This document shows positions 18,382 to 27,160 of a DNA stretch of 64,000 nucleotides, one piece after another. Source of the stretch: Tolypothrix tenuis PCC 7101 (GTDB lineage: Bacteria; Cyanobacteriota; Cyanobacteriia; Cyanobacteriales; Nostocaceae); contig NZ_AP018248.1 in assembly GCF_002368295.1 (NCBI RefSeq), forward strand, positions 2,291,977-2,355,976, written 5' to 3'. How positions within the stretch are numbered: the stretch's first letter is position 1; the number at the start of each line of letters is the position of its first letter. Both the position numbers and the translations under genes were made by a program. The notes under the pieces are model-generated. The model saw only the letters and a list, made by a program, of their open reading frames with translations. It did no database searches and was not told the DNA's origin.

Positions 18382-19533
18382 TTAATGGAAAGAACTAGTA
18401 CAACGGGGATCTCGCAATGTTGCTTTTTCTGGTTCTCGTGGAAACCAAGCTGCTGTTCGTTTGCAAAATTCCACTAGCATCAACATAACTGGGACTTCGA
18501 TTAAAACGCCTACTACTGTTGCAAGTGCTGCACCAGAATTTAAACCAAACAGCATTACAGCTGTTGCGATCGCAACTTCAAAGTGATTACTGGCTCCTAT
18601 TAATGCTGCGGGTGCTGCATCTTCATAAGCTAAATTTAGCTTTAAAGCTATGACATAACTAATGAAGAAAATGAAATTAGTTTGGATAAATAGCGGCACA
18701 GCAATTAACAAGATGTGTAAGGGATTGCTAACTATTAATTCTCCTTTAAATGCAAATAGCAAAATCAAAGTAATTAACAATGCTGTAATGGCAATTGGAC
18801 TAAGATATTTTAAAAATTTTCTCTCAAACCAATCTCTACCTTTATGTTTCAAAATCCAGTAACGGCTATACATTCCTGCTATTAATGGCAAGCCGACATA
18901 AATTAACACCGATAAAACTATTGTTTGCCACGGAACTGTTAAATCATTTGCTGCTAATAACCACCTGCCTAAAGGTGCATATAAAAACAACATTGTTAGA
19001 GAATTAACTGCTACCATCACCAAGGTGTGACCTTGATTACCATAGGAAAGATACCCCCACAGCAATACCATTGCTGTACAAGGAGCAATACCCAATAAAA
19101 TTGTCCCCGCAATATAAGAATTTGTTAATGCTACTTCACTACCATGAATTAATTCGCTACCTGTAATTAAAGGACGAAATAACCATCCTATAAAGAACTG
19201 AGCAAATACTACCATCGTAAATGGTTTAATTAACCAGTTCACAACCAATGTGAGAATTACAGGTTTAGGAGCGCGAATTGCATTAGCAGCTTGGCTAAAA
19301 TCAATTTTTACCATGATGGGATACATCATGAAAAATAGACAGATTGCAATGGGAATTGATACTTGATAAAGACTGATTGCATCCAGTATTACTGCTACTT
19401 TGGGAAATAATCTTCCTAATGCTATGCCTATAAAAATGCATAAAAATACCCAAATTGTGAGGTATTTTTCAAAGAAACTTAGCTGGCTTCCTGCTTGTAC
19501 AGGTGCTTTTTTTATCTGTGGATTTGTATTCAT
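18382..19533 (-). CDS. acr3: Arsenite efflux permease Acr3
   Basis: A 383-aa, ten-helix transporter of the Acr3/BART group that exports As(III). The conserved cysteine of helix 4 is in GIAPCTAMVLLWGYLSYG, and the family end is GSGAA.ATVVGVLIEVPVMLMLV. I chose the ATG at 19533 (MNTNPQIKK); the longer upstream reading has a non-homologous, repeat-derived N-terminus. It lies downstream of arsR and directly upstream of arsI. Confidence 0.94.
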   Translation of the reverse strand: MNTNPQIKKAPVQAGSQLSFFEKYLTIWVFLCIFIGIALGRLFPKVAVILDAISLYQVSIPIAICLFFMMYPIMVKIDFSQAANAIRAPKPVILTLVVNWLIKPFTMVVFAQFFIGWLFRPLITGSELIHGSEVALTNSYIAGTILLGIAPCTAMVLLWGYLSYGNQGHTLVMVAVNSLTMLFLYAPLGRWLLAANDLTVPWQTIVLSVLIYVGLPLIAGMYSRYWILKHKGRDWFERKFLKYLSPIAITALLITLILLFAFKGELIVSNPLHILLIAVPLFIQTNFIFFISYVIALKLNLAYEDAAPAALIGASNHFEVAIATAVMLFGLNSGAALATVVGVLIEVPVMLMLVEFCKRTAAWFPREPEKATLRDPRCTSSFH

Positions 19534-19761
19534 CGAGATTTGAATTAGTGGGCGAATTTTAGAGAAGTGGTATACATCAATAAAAATTGATGGGTTAGGC
19601 GATCGCACTCCCTCAAAACCTCGGCGTTTGAGATAGAAGCTGAAAATGCTGAGTTTGAGTTGATTATTAGGTGGCGTGCATTCCAAAAGCGATCGCTATG
19701 GCTTTGCTGCGTTCATTGGCATTACCGATACAGGTAGTATTGAGGCTATGTCTCTATCATT

Positions 19762-19778
19762 TCAAAAAAAGTTGATAT
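19762..19778. promoter_or_regulatory. Putative ArsR operator, site 1
   Basis: The sequence TCAAAAAAAGTTGATAT is an imperfect inverted repeat of the form TTCAA-N6-TTGAT, suited to an ArsR dimer. It repeats exactly 53 bp downstream. Confidence 0.55.
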
Positions 19779-19814
19779 GTCAATCACAGGTAGAGGACTA
19801 TACACAAAAATTCA

Positions 19815-19831
19815 TCAAAAAAAGTTGATAT
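19815..19831. promoter_or_regulatory. Putative ArsR operator, site 2
   Basis: Identical 17-mer to site 1. With the preceding A it forms a perfect ATCAA-N6-TTGAT inverted repeat. The 53-bp offset is about five helical turns, so both sites face the same side of the DNA. Confidence 0.6.
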
Positions 19832-19899
19832 ATTAGCTAGGCTTATCAAAGCTATGTGCGTAGCGATTCGGAATTCATAATTACGCTTGATACATTTTT

Positions 19900-20226
19900 T
19901 TAATCGCAGCAAGAACGGGTAGGGATAATTAAACTTTTGTTTTGGAAATCTGCCAAATAATCTGTTAAAACGTTAAATTGTGGCAAATTTAGGCTGTAAT
20001 AAATCCAGCGCCCTTCTTGACGTGAGTTAACTAAGCCAGCTTCCTTTAAGGTTTTGAGATGAAAGGAAAGCTTTGATTGACTTACCTCCAAAGCATCGCA
20101 TAAATCACATACACAAAGTTCTCGCTGTCGCAGCAGTTCCAACACGCTAATCCTTAAAGGGTCGGAAAGAGCGTGAAAGCCGGCAACAATTAAATGGGGA
20201 GTGGTAGCAGTGGAGGTTGGCATCAA
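19900..20226 (-). CDS. arsR: ArsR-family arsenite-responsive repressor
   Basis: A 108-aa winged-helix repressor. The As(III) site ELCVCDLC carries Cys38, Cys40 and Cys43 at the start of the recognition region, and VSQSKLSFHLKTLKEAGLV is the helix-turn-helix. An additional Cys pair (RSCCD) ends the protein. It heads the arsenic genes and would release the operators when arsenite binds. Confidence 0.94.
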   Translation of the reverse strand: MMPTSTATTPHLIVAGFHALSDPLRISVLELLRQRELCVCDLCDALEVSQSKLSFHLKTLKEAGLVNSRQEGRWIYYSLNLPQFNVLTDYLADFQNKSLIIPTRSCCD

Positions 20227-20509
20227 TTAGAGTTCGATAAGGGTAATCTACCTTTATTGTGAACTAGAAAATATTGCTCAGGTGCGTGAAGCGGAGCTAT
20301 TCTGAAGGGAATCGCTACTCACACAAAGATAATTTTCTCTATCTCTGACAATTTAACTGCTATATAGTTAATTAGCTATATTAAATAACATAGCAAAATC
20401 ATGTGAAAAGCAACCCCCGATAGATCAGTGGCGTTGATTACCTCTTCAAACATCCACCTTTGCTATGTTTTGTTGCAGTTCAAATTGAGCGATAACGGAT
20501 AAAAAATCG

Positions 20510-20965
20510 ATGTGGGGAAGTGCTATTACGGCTTATTTGCATTACTTAGGGTTCATGTTGGCTTTTGGTGCTTTGATTGTGGAAAGCCAATTTTTGAAGA
20601 AGGATTTTAGCCTAGAGTCCGCCTGGAAAGTTGTCATAGCTGATGCGGTTTATGGCTTATCTGCCACAATGATTCTGATTACAGGGATTGTGCGAGTCGT
20701 TTACTTTGGCAAAGGAACCGATTACTATCTCAGCAATTCGGTTTTCTATATGAAGGTGAGCATTTTTATATTGGTAAGTTTGCTGTCTTTATATCCCACC
20801 TTCTCTTTTTTGTCTTGGATTAAAGATTTACGCAATGGCAAAACACCGAGTTTGGAATCAGCAAAGGTGCAGCGAATTTCTTGGATGATTAGAGGAGAGT
20901 TATTTGGGTTTACCTTAATTCCTTTGCTAGCGGTTGTTATGGCTAGAGGAATTGGGGTGTTTTAA
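20510..20965 (+). CDS. DUF2214 membrane protein
   Basis: A 151-aa protein with four hydrophobic segments matching the DUF2214 pattern: AYLHYLGFMLAFGALIVE at the N-terminus, GITGIVRVVYFGKGTDYYL-like centre, FYMKVSIFILVSLLSLYPT, and a C-terminal helix ending RGIGVF. The histidine in LHYLGF may coordinate heme or a metal, but no function is established. It is divergent from arsR. Confidence 0.85.
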   Translation: MWGSAITAYLHYLGFMLAFGALIVESQFLKKDFSLESAWKVVIADAVYGLSATMILITGIVRVVYFGKGTDYYLSNSVFYMKVSIFILVSLLSLYPTFSFLSWIKDLRNGKTPSLESAKVQRISWMIRGELFGFTLIPLLAVVMARGIGVF

Positions 20966-21104
20966 GAAACTAGGGAAAAGGGAAAGGGAGAAAGGGGAAA
21001 GGATTGGGACTAGTCAATTTCTTAAATCAATACCTTCGCTAATTGAGTAAAATTGTTGGCGAAGGTATTGTCTGTATTTGTAATTTAGCACTCAACACTC
21101 TTGT

Positions 21105-21128
21105 ACAGACGCGATTAATCGCGTCTGT
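21105..21128. repeat. 24-bp perfect palindrome (GACGCGATTAATCGCGTC core)
   Basis: Core GACGCGATTAATCGCGTC flanked by ACA/TGT, between DUF2214 and the aminotransferase gene (convergent). The same core recurs at 53820-53839. It is probably a dispersed palindromic repeat and may act as a bidirectional 3' signal. Confidence 0.7.
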
Positions 21129-21144
21129 TGCAACTCAGCACTCA

Positions 21145-22329
21145 TTACTGATAATGAATACCAGCTTGTTTAAATCTGTGCAGAACTTCACCCAAGCGAT
21201 CGCAATCTGCAATTAAACTGATCCTGACATATCCTTCGCCGGCAACGCCAAAGGCATTACCGGGAGTGACGACAACGCCGGTTTGTTGCAAGACATCTAG
21301 GGCAAAATCTGTGGAACCAACGCCCACAGGACATTTCACCCAAAGATACATTGTGGCTTTAGTTTTGGGAATATCCCAGCCTAACTTGCCTAATCCTTCA
21401 ATCAGGAAATCGCGACGGGTGCGGTAACGTTGCTGGACTTCATGCAAATATACATCTGGCAGTTGTAAGGCGGTTTCTGCGGCTGTTTGTAAGGCAGCAA
21501 AAATCCCATAGTCTAAATTGGTTTTTAAAGTCCGCAAACCTTGGATGACATGGCGATTCCCCACCACAAACCCAACGCGCCAACCTGCCATATTGTAGGT
21601 TTTGGATAAGGTGTGAAACTCTACACCAATTTCCTTGGCACCAGGAATTTCTAATAAGCTAGTGGGTTGATAACCATCAAAGGCTAACTCGGCATAACAC
21701 AAGTCATGCACTAAAAGAATTTCATGTTTCCTCGCAAAGGCAACGATTTCTTCAAAAAATTCGCGGGGTGCGGTGGCTGCGGTGGGATTGCTGGGATAGT
21801 TGAAATAGAGGATTTTGGCTTTTTGTGCCACTTCATCGGGAATTGCCCCTAAATCAATTAACCAGTCGTTTTCTGGCTTGAGAATCAAGCTGTAAACTTG
21901 CCCACCAGCGATTACCGGGCCGCGAAAATGGGCAGGGTAAGCAGGAGATGGTACCAGAACGATATCACCAGGGTTGATGTAGGCGATCGCTAAATGAGCT
22001 AATCCTTCTTTGGAACCTAGTAAGGGCAAAGCTTCACTATCGGGATCGAGGGAGACACCGTAACGGCGATCGTACCAATTAGTAATAGCACGACGGAAAT
22101 TTGCAGTCCCTTCAAAGGGCGGATAGCCATGATTGGCGGGATTTTGCAAAGCTGCCATTGCCGCTTCTACCACTGGTTGCGGTGTTGGGCCATCCGGGTT
22201 CCCCATGCCCAAATCAATCAAATCTAACCCTTGTTCCCTCGCCTTTGCCTTGAGCTCATCTAGACGAGCAAATACATAAGGTGGTAACTTCTGTATACGT
22301 TCTGCTGGGACAATCCAATCCAAACTCAT
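21145..22329 (-). CDS. AlaC-like class I aminotransferase
   Basis: A PLP-dependent fold-type I enzyme of 394 aa. It closely follows the AlaC branch: RIQKLPPYVFARLDELK, DLGMGNPDGPTP, HGYPPFEGTANFRRAI, LGSKEGLAHL, and the PLP lysine in HTLSKTYNMAGWRVGF. It would transaminate alanine or aspartate with 2-oxoglutarate or pyruvate. Related cyanobacterial genes are often labelled aspartate or LL-diaminopimelate aminotransferase, but it differs from genuine DapL. Its start overlaps the stop of the upstream dehydrogenase gene by 4 bp (ATGA), so the two are translationally coupled. Confidence 0.88.
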   Translation of the reverse strand: MSLDWIVPAERIQKLPPYVFARLDELKAKAREQGLDLIDLGMGNPDGPTPQPVVEAAMAALQNPANHGYPPFEGTANFRRAITNWYDRRYGVSLDPDSEALPLLGSKEGLAHLAIAYINPGDIVLVPSPAYPAHFRGPVIAGGQVYSLILKPENDWLIDLGAIPDEVAQKAKILYFNYPSNPTAATAPREFFEEIVAFARKHEILLVHDLCYAELAFDGYQPTSLLEIPGAKEIGVEFHTLSKTYNMAGWRVGFVVGNRHVIQGLRTLKTNLDYGIFAALQTAAETALQLPDVYLHEVQQRYRTRRDFLIEGLGKLGWDIPKTKATMYLWVKCPVGVGSTDFALDVLQQTGVVVTPGNAFGVAGEGYVRISLIADCDRLGEVLHRFKQAGIHYQ

Positions 22330-23516
22330 TGCTCAACCTCGTCACTGATACCCCTGACTGAGACACGATTTGTCGCATCTCGACTATCTACTGGTGCAGT
22401 GGTAGAAACCATCGCTGCCATTAACTGTTCCAGCGCTACTTTAAAAGGTAGTCGATGGATATCGGAATTTGGATTGAGGGCGATTTCCGCAGCAGTTTGC
22501 AGTTCAGCTAGGGTAATGTTGCCCAATCCCAAATCACTTAATTTTTGTGGCAATCCAATCTCTGCATAGAATTTCACTAGCTGTTGTCTGGATGTGGCTG
22601 CTAGTTGATTGCCTTGTACCATTTCTTCTAAACGCAGTTGCACCAAGATGCCATAGGCAACTTTTTCGCCGTGAATGCTGCTATGTCCGGCAATGTGAGT
22701 TAAACCATTATGCACTGCATGGGCGGCAACTGTACGGCACTGTGCGCCTCCTAATCCCCCAACTACCCCAGCCATCAATACTGAAGCATCTACGACTGCT
22801 TGCCAATCTTCACTACCTGGCGCTTGCAAGGCGGCGACTGACTTTTGCAATAAAATATCGCGCAAAACTCGTGCTTGTTGCACAGCACCAATAATTAAAG
22901 TTTGTTGGGAATGTCCACTACTAACTGACGCTTCGTACCACTTGGCGATCGCATCGCCAATTCCCGCTACTAAGGTATGCTGTGGTGCGGTTTTAATCAA
23001 GTCGTAATCCAGAATCAGCAAATCTGGACAGCGAGATAGCGCCACATCATAAAGAAACGCCCCATCCTCAGAATACACATTCGACAGCGCCGACCAAGCT
23101 GCACAGGTAGCCGCAGAGGTGGGAATTGTCACTACTGGTAATTGCAACTGATGGGCTACTAACTTCGCTGTATCCAGTGCTTTACCACCACCAACACCGA
23201 TAATCAAATCAGCTTTATGTGCTTTTGCTGCTTTCCGCAAAGATTCCAAGCTAGCTTCACAGCAATCTGCACCATAATCAGCTGCCGCGATATCTAGATG
23301 TTCTTGTTCTAAAATTGGCTGCAAACTCTCTTTGGTAATCGCCAGAGTTTGCTTTCCCGCCACAATTAAGGGACGACTCCCCAAACGCGCAATCTCTGCT
23401 GATGCAGTCTGCAATATGCTGGAACCACGAATTACTTTTGCTGGCGCGATCGCAAGCGTCAATAATGAACTAGGTGTTTGAGTAGACAAGGTTTGAGTAG
23501 AAATTTGATTGGGCAT
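22326..23516 (-). CDS. Iron-containing alcohol dehydrogenase/glycerol dehydrogenase-like oxidoreductase
   Basis: A 396-aa protein with the GldA-like layout. The NAD-binding GVGGGKALDTAK is typical, as is PVVTIPTSAATCAAWSALSNVY. Metal-site residues are expected in GIGDAIAKWYEA (Asp), VAAHAVHNGLTH (His) and HSSIHGEKVAYG (His). The cofactor loop and all three ligand segments are visible. Coupling with the AlaC-like aminotransferase suggests a joint pathway on a keto or hydroxy acid, but the substrate is not known. Confidence 0.85.
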   Translation of the reverse strand: MPNQISTQTLSTQTPSSLLTLAIAPAKVIRGSSILQTASAEIARLGSRPLIVAGKQTLAITKESLQPILEQEHLDIAAADYGADCCEASLESLRKAAKAHKADLIIGVGGGKALDTAKLVAHQLQLPVVTIPTSAATCAAWSALSNVYSEDGAFLYDVALSRCPDLLILDYDLIKTAPQHTLVAGIGDAIAKWYEASVSSGHSQQTLIIGAVQQARVLRDILLQKSVAALQAPGSEDWQAVVDASVLMAGVVGGLGGAQCRTVAAHAVHNGLTHIAGHSSIHGEKVAYGILVQLRLEEMVQGNQLAATSRQQLVKFYAEIGLPQKLSDLGLGNITLAELQTAAEIALNPNSDIHRLPFKVALEQLMAAMVSTTAPVDSRDATNRVSVRGISDEVEQ

Positions 23517-24277
23517 ATAACTAGTTTGCCAAAACCTTGATATTTCTTAACAACTTAAAAGCGCAAATAGATAATGATGCCGGATAGTTATAAGTTAAGC
23601 TGTTTGCCACTATCAGCAATTCTGATGACTCAACTAATAAAATTGGGGAATGACATCAACTAAGCCTGTTGCCAACTGGTGAAGCAGTTTGACAGCATGG
23701 CTTAATTCTATGTTGCCCATTATCCTGAAATTCCGAACTATCAAAGTTTTGAATAACCGTATAGTTAATTAACAATACCACTCCCAGATACTGAGGAAAA
23801 GTCTCTGGGCATTCGGGTTTGGGCTTTGAGGAACAGCCAATAATTTTTCCTACCACCATTACCGATTACCGACAGGTTGATTAACTTTTTCTGATTACTG
23901 GAATTGCTAAGTTAATATCTTAAACTAAAAAAAATCATTATTGTATACTGAAATACAAAAAAAACTATGTTTTCCTGATAACAGAAAAAATTACTATTGT
24001 TTACAAGAATATACTTACTCAATCAAGCTAGATATTTCTACAAAAACCTTGCCATACATCAAAAATATCAATCTTTGGGTAGAAGAATATTGATTGCATA
24101 ACTGGTGTAAATAACACAATCTCAGAGAATTCAGGAAACAGAGAATGCGATCGCTACATGAATAGGGGCGCAAAGTTTTGCGCCCCTAAAGATGATTGAT
24201 GTATTGCCAAGATTGAAATGGAACTTGAAGCCTAAAAAATGCTTTTTGTTAGACTTTATCCGGTATTGCCAACATTT
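23517..24277. other. Gene-free stretch with a GC-rich hairpin
   Basis: No credible gene. A small frame on the minus strand around 23656-23859 lacks codon bias and homology features. The strong hairpin at 24164-24187 is described separately. The middle is AT-rich and featureless to me. Confidence 0.6.
24164..24214. repeat. Hairpin repeat with TATTGCCAAGATT tail, copy 1
   Basis: Perfect hairpin AGGGGCGCAAA-GT-TTTGCGCCCCT (24164-24187), followed 10 bp later by GATGTATTGCCAAGATT. The second copy is at 25977-26029. Confidence 0.75.
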
Positions 24278-24799
24278 CTAAGCTGTAGGCTTTGGCAACT
24301 GAGCAAATTTTTCTGGGTAAACTTCCACAGTGATATTAGAGTCTTCGCGACTAACGAGCGATCGCTTCACCTGACCCAAGTATACAGGTACAGTTAACCC
24401 TGGTTCTGGGTGGGTCAAAGTCCGGGCACGAATTGTCAGCTGACTGTCAGCCTTAGTTCCTAAACGTCCATAAGAATAGAGATTACTAGCCGCTTGACGC
24501 AAAGTTGCATCTAATTCTGAAGTGGTAATTTGGGGTGTGATGGCAATTACGGCTTGTGTGGAACCATTGTCATAAACCAGAGAGTAGCGGACTGCACCAG
24601 GAATCACAGTCCGACTTAAAGGTACTAATGAGAGTGCAAATAAACCCGCTGTGACCACTAGCATAAAGCCAGTTGTACCCACCAGCCGAAAGCGGATACC
24701 CCATTTAAAAATAAAACTCAGGACTGCTAAAGCAGCAAATACCAACGTGGCAATCCCTGACCATTGGGTATATTGAAGAAAATCAGCTGTTGTGAGCAT
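24278..24799 (-). CDS. ycf51: Ycf51 (DUF2518) protein
   Basis: A 173-aa protein of the Ycf51 family found in cyanobacteria and some plastids. It starts MLTTADFLQYTQWSGIATL and has two membrane segments (about 15-35 and 40-60). A soluble domain follows with YSLVYDNGSTQAVIAITPQITTSELDATLRQAA and ends near VEVYPEKFAQLPKP. Its function is unknown. It is a single gene with AT-rich upstream DNA. Confidence 0.88.
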   Translation of the reverse strand: MLTTADFLQYTQWSGIATLVFAALAVLSFIFKWGIRFRLVGTTGFMLVVTAGLFALSLVPLSRTVIPGAVRYSLVYDNGSTQAVIAITPQITTSELDATLRQAASNLYSYGRLGTKADSQLTIRARTLTHPEPGLTVPVYLGQVKRSLVSREDSNITVEVYPEKFAQLPKPTA

Positions 24800-24974
24800 A
24801 AGCTTGGCTACGGAGGCATGAATTTTTGATTACAGACAAAACCATTCTACCGAGTGCTTACACCATCGACTTGCTAAGTTCTCAATGGTTAATCATACTA
24901 ATTTGAGATTGTTTGATAGTCTGATAAGTTATGAGACTAATTTTTCTATCTCAATTTATCTAAAATCTGCTGTA

Positions 24975-25364
24975 TTAATAACGGTGACAATCAATTGCTA
25001 AACTACCATCCTGAGCAATTGCAATATCTATTCTGTATTCTGCTGGGCAAGTTTCTACTGAATTACCTTGAATAATTTTTATTTCCTCTGCAAGCTGGCA
25101 ACTTTTTAACTGTCCTTTTTCATCAAAAAAGATGTAACTTTTGGCTTTACAAGAAAAATTTGATCCGCCTGTGCGAGAATTGGAGATTTGTAAATTTATA
25201 TCGTGGCTCAGAATACAAGTTGCCAATGAACCATTCGAGTAATTATTAATAGTACCTGTTTCACAACCAATCGCTGCTTTAGCAGGCAGAGATATGACAA
25301 AACTTAGCGTTAATATACCCAAAGCAGATGTGAAAATTCCCAACTCTGAAGAGCATGATTTCAT
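24975..25364 (-). CDS. Secreted cysteine-rich hypothetical protein
   Basis: A 129-aa protein with a signal peptide (hydrophobic stretch TSALGILTLSFVISLPAKA, cleavage after AKA). The mature part has six cysteines (IGCETG, ATCILS, FSCKAK, KSCQLAEE, ETCPAEY, IDCHRY), probably three disulfides. I do not recognise the family. It lies downstream of a GC-rich hairpin on the same strand. Confidence 0.65.
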   Translation of the reverse strand: MKSCSSELGIFTSALGILTLSFVISLPAKAAIGCETGTINNYSNGSLATCILSHDINLQISNSRTGGSNFSCKAKSYIFFDEKGQLKSCQLAEEIKIIQGNSVETCPAEYRIDIAIAQDGSLAIDCHRY

Positions 25365-25432
25365 GAAAAAAATCCTGAGATTTTTAATGCAATATTCTGG
25401 ATACTTTCATGAGTAAGAAAAGACATATAAAA

Positions 25433-25453
25433 GGGCATCTGCAAGAGATGCCC
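25433..25453 (-). terminator. Terminator-like hairpin, possible attenuator or small-RNA end
   Basis: Stem GGGCATCT / AGATGCCC with a 5-base loop. On the minus strand it is followed by TTTTATATGTCTTTTC. It lies 69 bp upstream of the minus-strand secreted-protein gene, preceded by a second small hairpin (AACCCTTCTGGGGGTTT). It could end a short RNA or attenuate the gene. No riboswitch class is recognised. Confidence 0.5.
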
Positions 25454-25782
25454 GTCATGCAGGAAAACCCCCAGAAGGGTTGTCCTTACACCTTCCCAAC
25501 AATCAGCAACAGTGACTAAATTTAATTAGCCACACTCACAGACGTGAATATGTTTATATTATTAAAAACAAGTTATAAGTGACTGCGGTGTATACACGGA
25601 AAATATGTAAGTTTTGATATCTAGGAATCTTATTTTATTTGTAAATTTATTTATGAAGATAGAGAATCAGTAATACAGAGGAAAATAACAAAGGAAAAGG
25701 ACGAAATCATTATGATTGTGAATTTCCAAATCCCTATGATGCGATCGCCTATTGGGGGTTTTAGCCTAGCAGGGTGAAACCC

Positions 25783-25894
25783 AATACTACAAGGGATAGC
25801 GTTTTGAACTCAAAATTGGTTTTGGGGAAAAGGTTAAAGGTCTTTTCTTTTCCCTTGAAGCATTCCCCTTTTTCCCCTTAAATGACAAGTATTG
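25783..25894. repeat. AATACT-family MITE-like element, copy 1
   Basis: About 112 bp with ends AATACT...AGTATT. It is flanked by the 11-bp direct duplication GGGTGAAACCC (25772-25782 and 25895-25905). The interior has the poly-purine/poly-pyrimidine arms (GGGGAAAAGG / CCTTTTTCCCC) shared with copies at 27037 and 51045. Confidence 0.75.
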
Positions 25895-25976
25895 GGGTGA
25901 AACCCAGTCTAGCTTTCAAGTTTTATCTCTATTCTTAAAAATAGGCAATTTTGGCTATGACTCAGGCAAAAACTGT

Positions 25977-26029
25977 GTAGGGGCGTAAAAATTCGCGTCT
26001 CTACAGAGAATAGATGTATTGCCAAGATT
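25977..26029. repeat. Hairpin repeat with TATTGCCAAGATT tail, copy 2
   Basis: Imperfect hairpin GTAGGGGCG...CGTCTCTAC (25977-26004), followed by GATGTATTGCCAAGATT (26013-26029) as at 24198-24214. The ATG inside the tail creates a false upstream start for the next gene. Confidence 0.7.
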
Positions 26030-26052
26030 TTTTCAATATCAATGATCCTCAG

Positions 26053-27018
26053 ATGGCACATCACATTTTAAAAGCAACTAAAGATACAGTACATCTCGGT
26101 GGTTTTTCCCATTTACTAACACCAGCACTGACTGTTAATTCCAGTGACACGATTGAGGTAGAAACTTACAGTGGTTATTATGTGTACGACAAAGCGCCAC
26201 CGGAGTTTCTCACACCAGAATTTCTTGATATTTGCCAAAATTTAGCTGCAGAACGTAAAATTGCTAGTGGGCCGCATTTACTCACTGGGCCTATTTATGT
26301 GCGTGATGCCGAACCTGGGGATGTTTTGGAAGTAAAATTAACTGCGATCGCACCCAGTTTACCTGTAGGCTTCAACGCCATTCGTCCAGGTTGGGGCGCT
26401 TTACCCGAAATCTTTCCTCAGCCTGCTTTAAGATTTATTCCCCTCGATTTAGAAAACAATATTGCGGAATTTCCTACAAATAGCGGCATTAAAATTCCCC
26501 TCAAACCATTTTTTGGTATCCTTGGTGTTGCAACTCCCGAAACATCTCGAATTTCTATTCCACCAGGTTATTACGGCGGTAATATTGATAACCGGGAACT
26601 ACAAGCAGGTTCTCGGATATTTTTACCAATTTTTGTTCCAGGTGCTTTATTTTCTATTGGTGATGGTCATGCGGCTCAGGGAGATGGTGAAGTTAATGTT
26701 ACCGCTATTGAAACTTCGATGAACGGGAAAATTAAGCTCACTTTACGTAAAGATTTGCATTTCACAACACCAATCGGAGAAACTCTTACTGATATCATCA
26801 CAATGGGTTTTGGTGAAACCTTAGATGCCGCCTTAGAATTAGCCTTGAAAAATATGATTGATTTCTTGGAGCGCTTTACAAATTTGTCGCCCGAAGAAGC
26901 GTATGTATTATGTAGTTTAGCCGTAAATTTTCGCATTACCCAAGTTGTCAACAGCCCCCAGAAAGGCGTGCATGGAATGCTACCGAAAGCAATTTTTTCT
27001 CATAAAATCAATTGGTAA
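26053..27018 (+). CDS. Acetamidase/formamidase family protein
   Basis: A 321-aa member of the FmdA/AmdA family, metal-dependent amidases that release ammonia from formamide or acetamide. Typical blocks are MAHHILKATKDTVH, LTGPIYVRDAEPGDVLEVKL, FFGILGVATPE, PPGYYGGNIDNRELQAGSRIFLPIFVPGALFSIGDGHAAQGDGEVN. The histidine and acidic residues of GDGHAAQGDGE belong to the metal site. I chose the ATG at 26053 because the codons before it (MYCQDFF...) come from a dispersed repeat. Homologues of unknown substrate are common, so formamidase activity is a family-level inference. Confidence 0.9.
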   Translation: MAHHILKATKDTVHLGGFSHLLTPALTVNSSDTIEVETYSGYYVYDKAPPEFLTPEFLDICQNLAAERKIASGPHLLTGPIYVRDAEPGDVLEVKLTAIAPSLPVGFNAIRPGWGALPEIFPQPALRFIPLDLENNIAEFPTNSGIKIPLKPFFGILGVATPETSRISIPPGYYGGNIDNRELQAGSRIFLPIFVPGALFSIGDGHAAQGDGEVNVTAIETSMNGKIKLTLRKDLHFTTPIGETLTDIITMGFGETLDAALELALKNMIDFLERFTNLSPEEAYVLCSLAVNFRITQVVNSPQKGVHGMLPKAIFSHKINW

Positions 27019-27036
27019 ATAAGTAGCATAGATATC

Positions 27037-27160
27037 AATACTGCTCGGTTAAGGATTTTCAACTCGGAATTTAGCTTGGGGAAAAGGTGAAAGGGGAAGG
27101 GTTAAAGGTTTTTTCTTGCCCCTTTTCCCCTTCCCCTTTTGCCCTTAACCGACAAGTATT
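27037..27160. repeat. AATACT-family MITE-like element, copy 2
   Basis: Ends AATACTGCTCGGTTAAGG and CCTTAACCGACAAGTATT are 16/18 inverted repeats. A 10-bp duplication AGCATAGATA flanks it (27025-27034 and 27161-27170). It lies 18 bp after the formamidase-family stop codon. Confidence 0.8.

Larger units (their letters stand above)
19534..19899 (-). promoter_or_regulatory. arsR-acr3 intergenic region
   Basis: 366 bp without a gene. It holds two copies of TCAAAAAAAGTTGATAT (see next entries) 230-300 bp upstream of acr3, and two HIP1 octamers nearer the gene. The length suggests that acr3-arsI-arsC has its own promoter in addition to read-through from arsR. Confidence 0.6.
25365..26052. other. 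Long spacer with attenuator-like hairpin and two mobile repeats
   Basis: It contains, in order, the hairpin at 25433-25453, an AATACT-family element with an 11-bp target duplication (25783-25894), and a hairpin repeat that runs to the start of the formamidase-family gene (25977-26029). No gene is seen. Confidence 0.7.

Noticed and set aside
23656..23859. 67-codon minus-strand frame
   Set aside because: No start signal, no family and irregular codon use; treated as intergenic.
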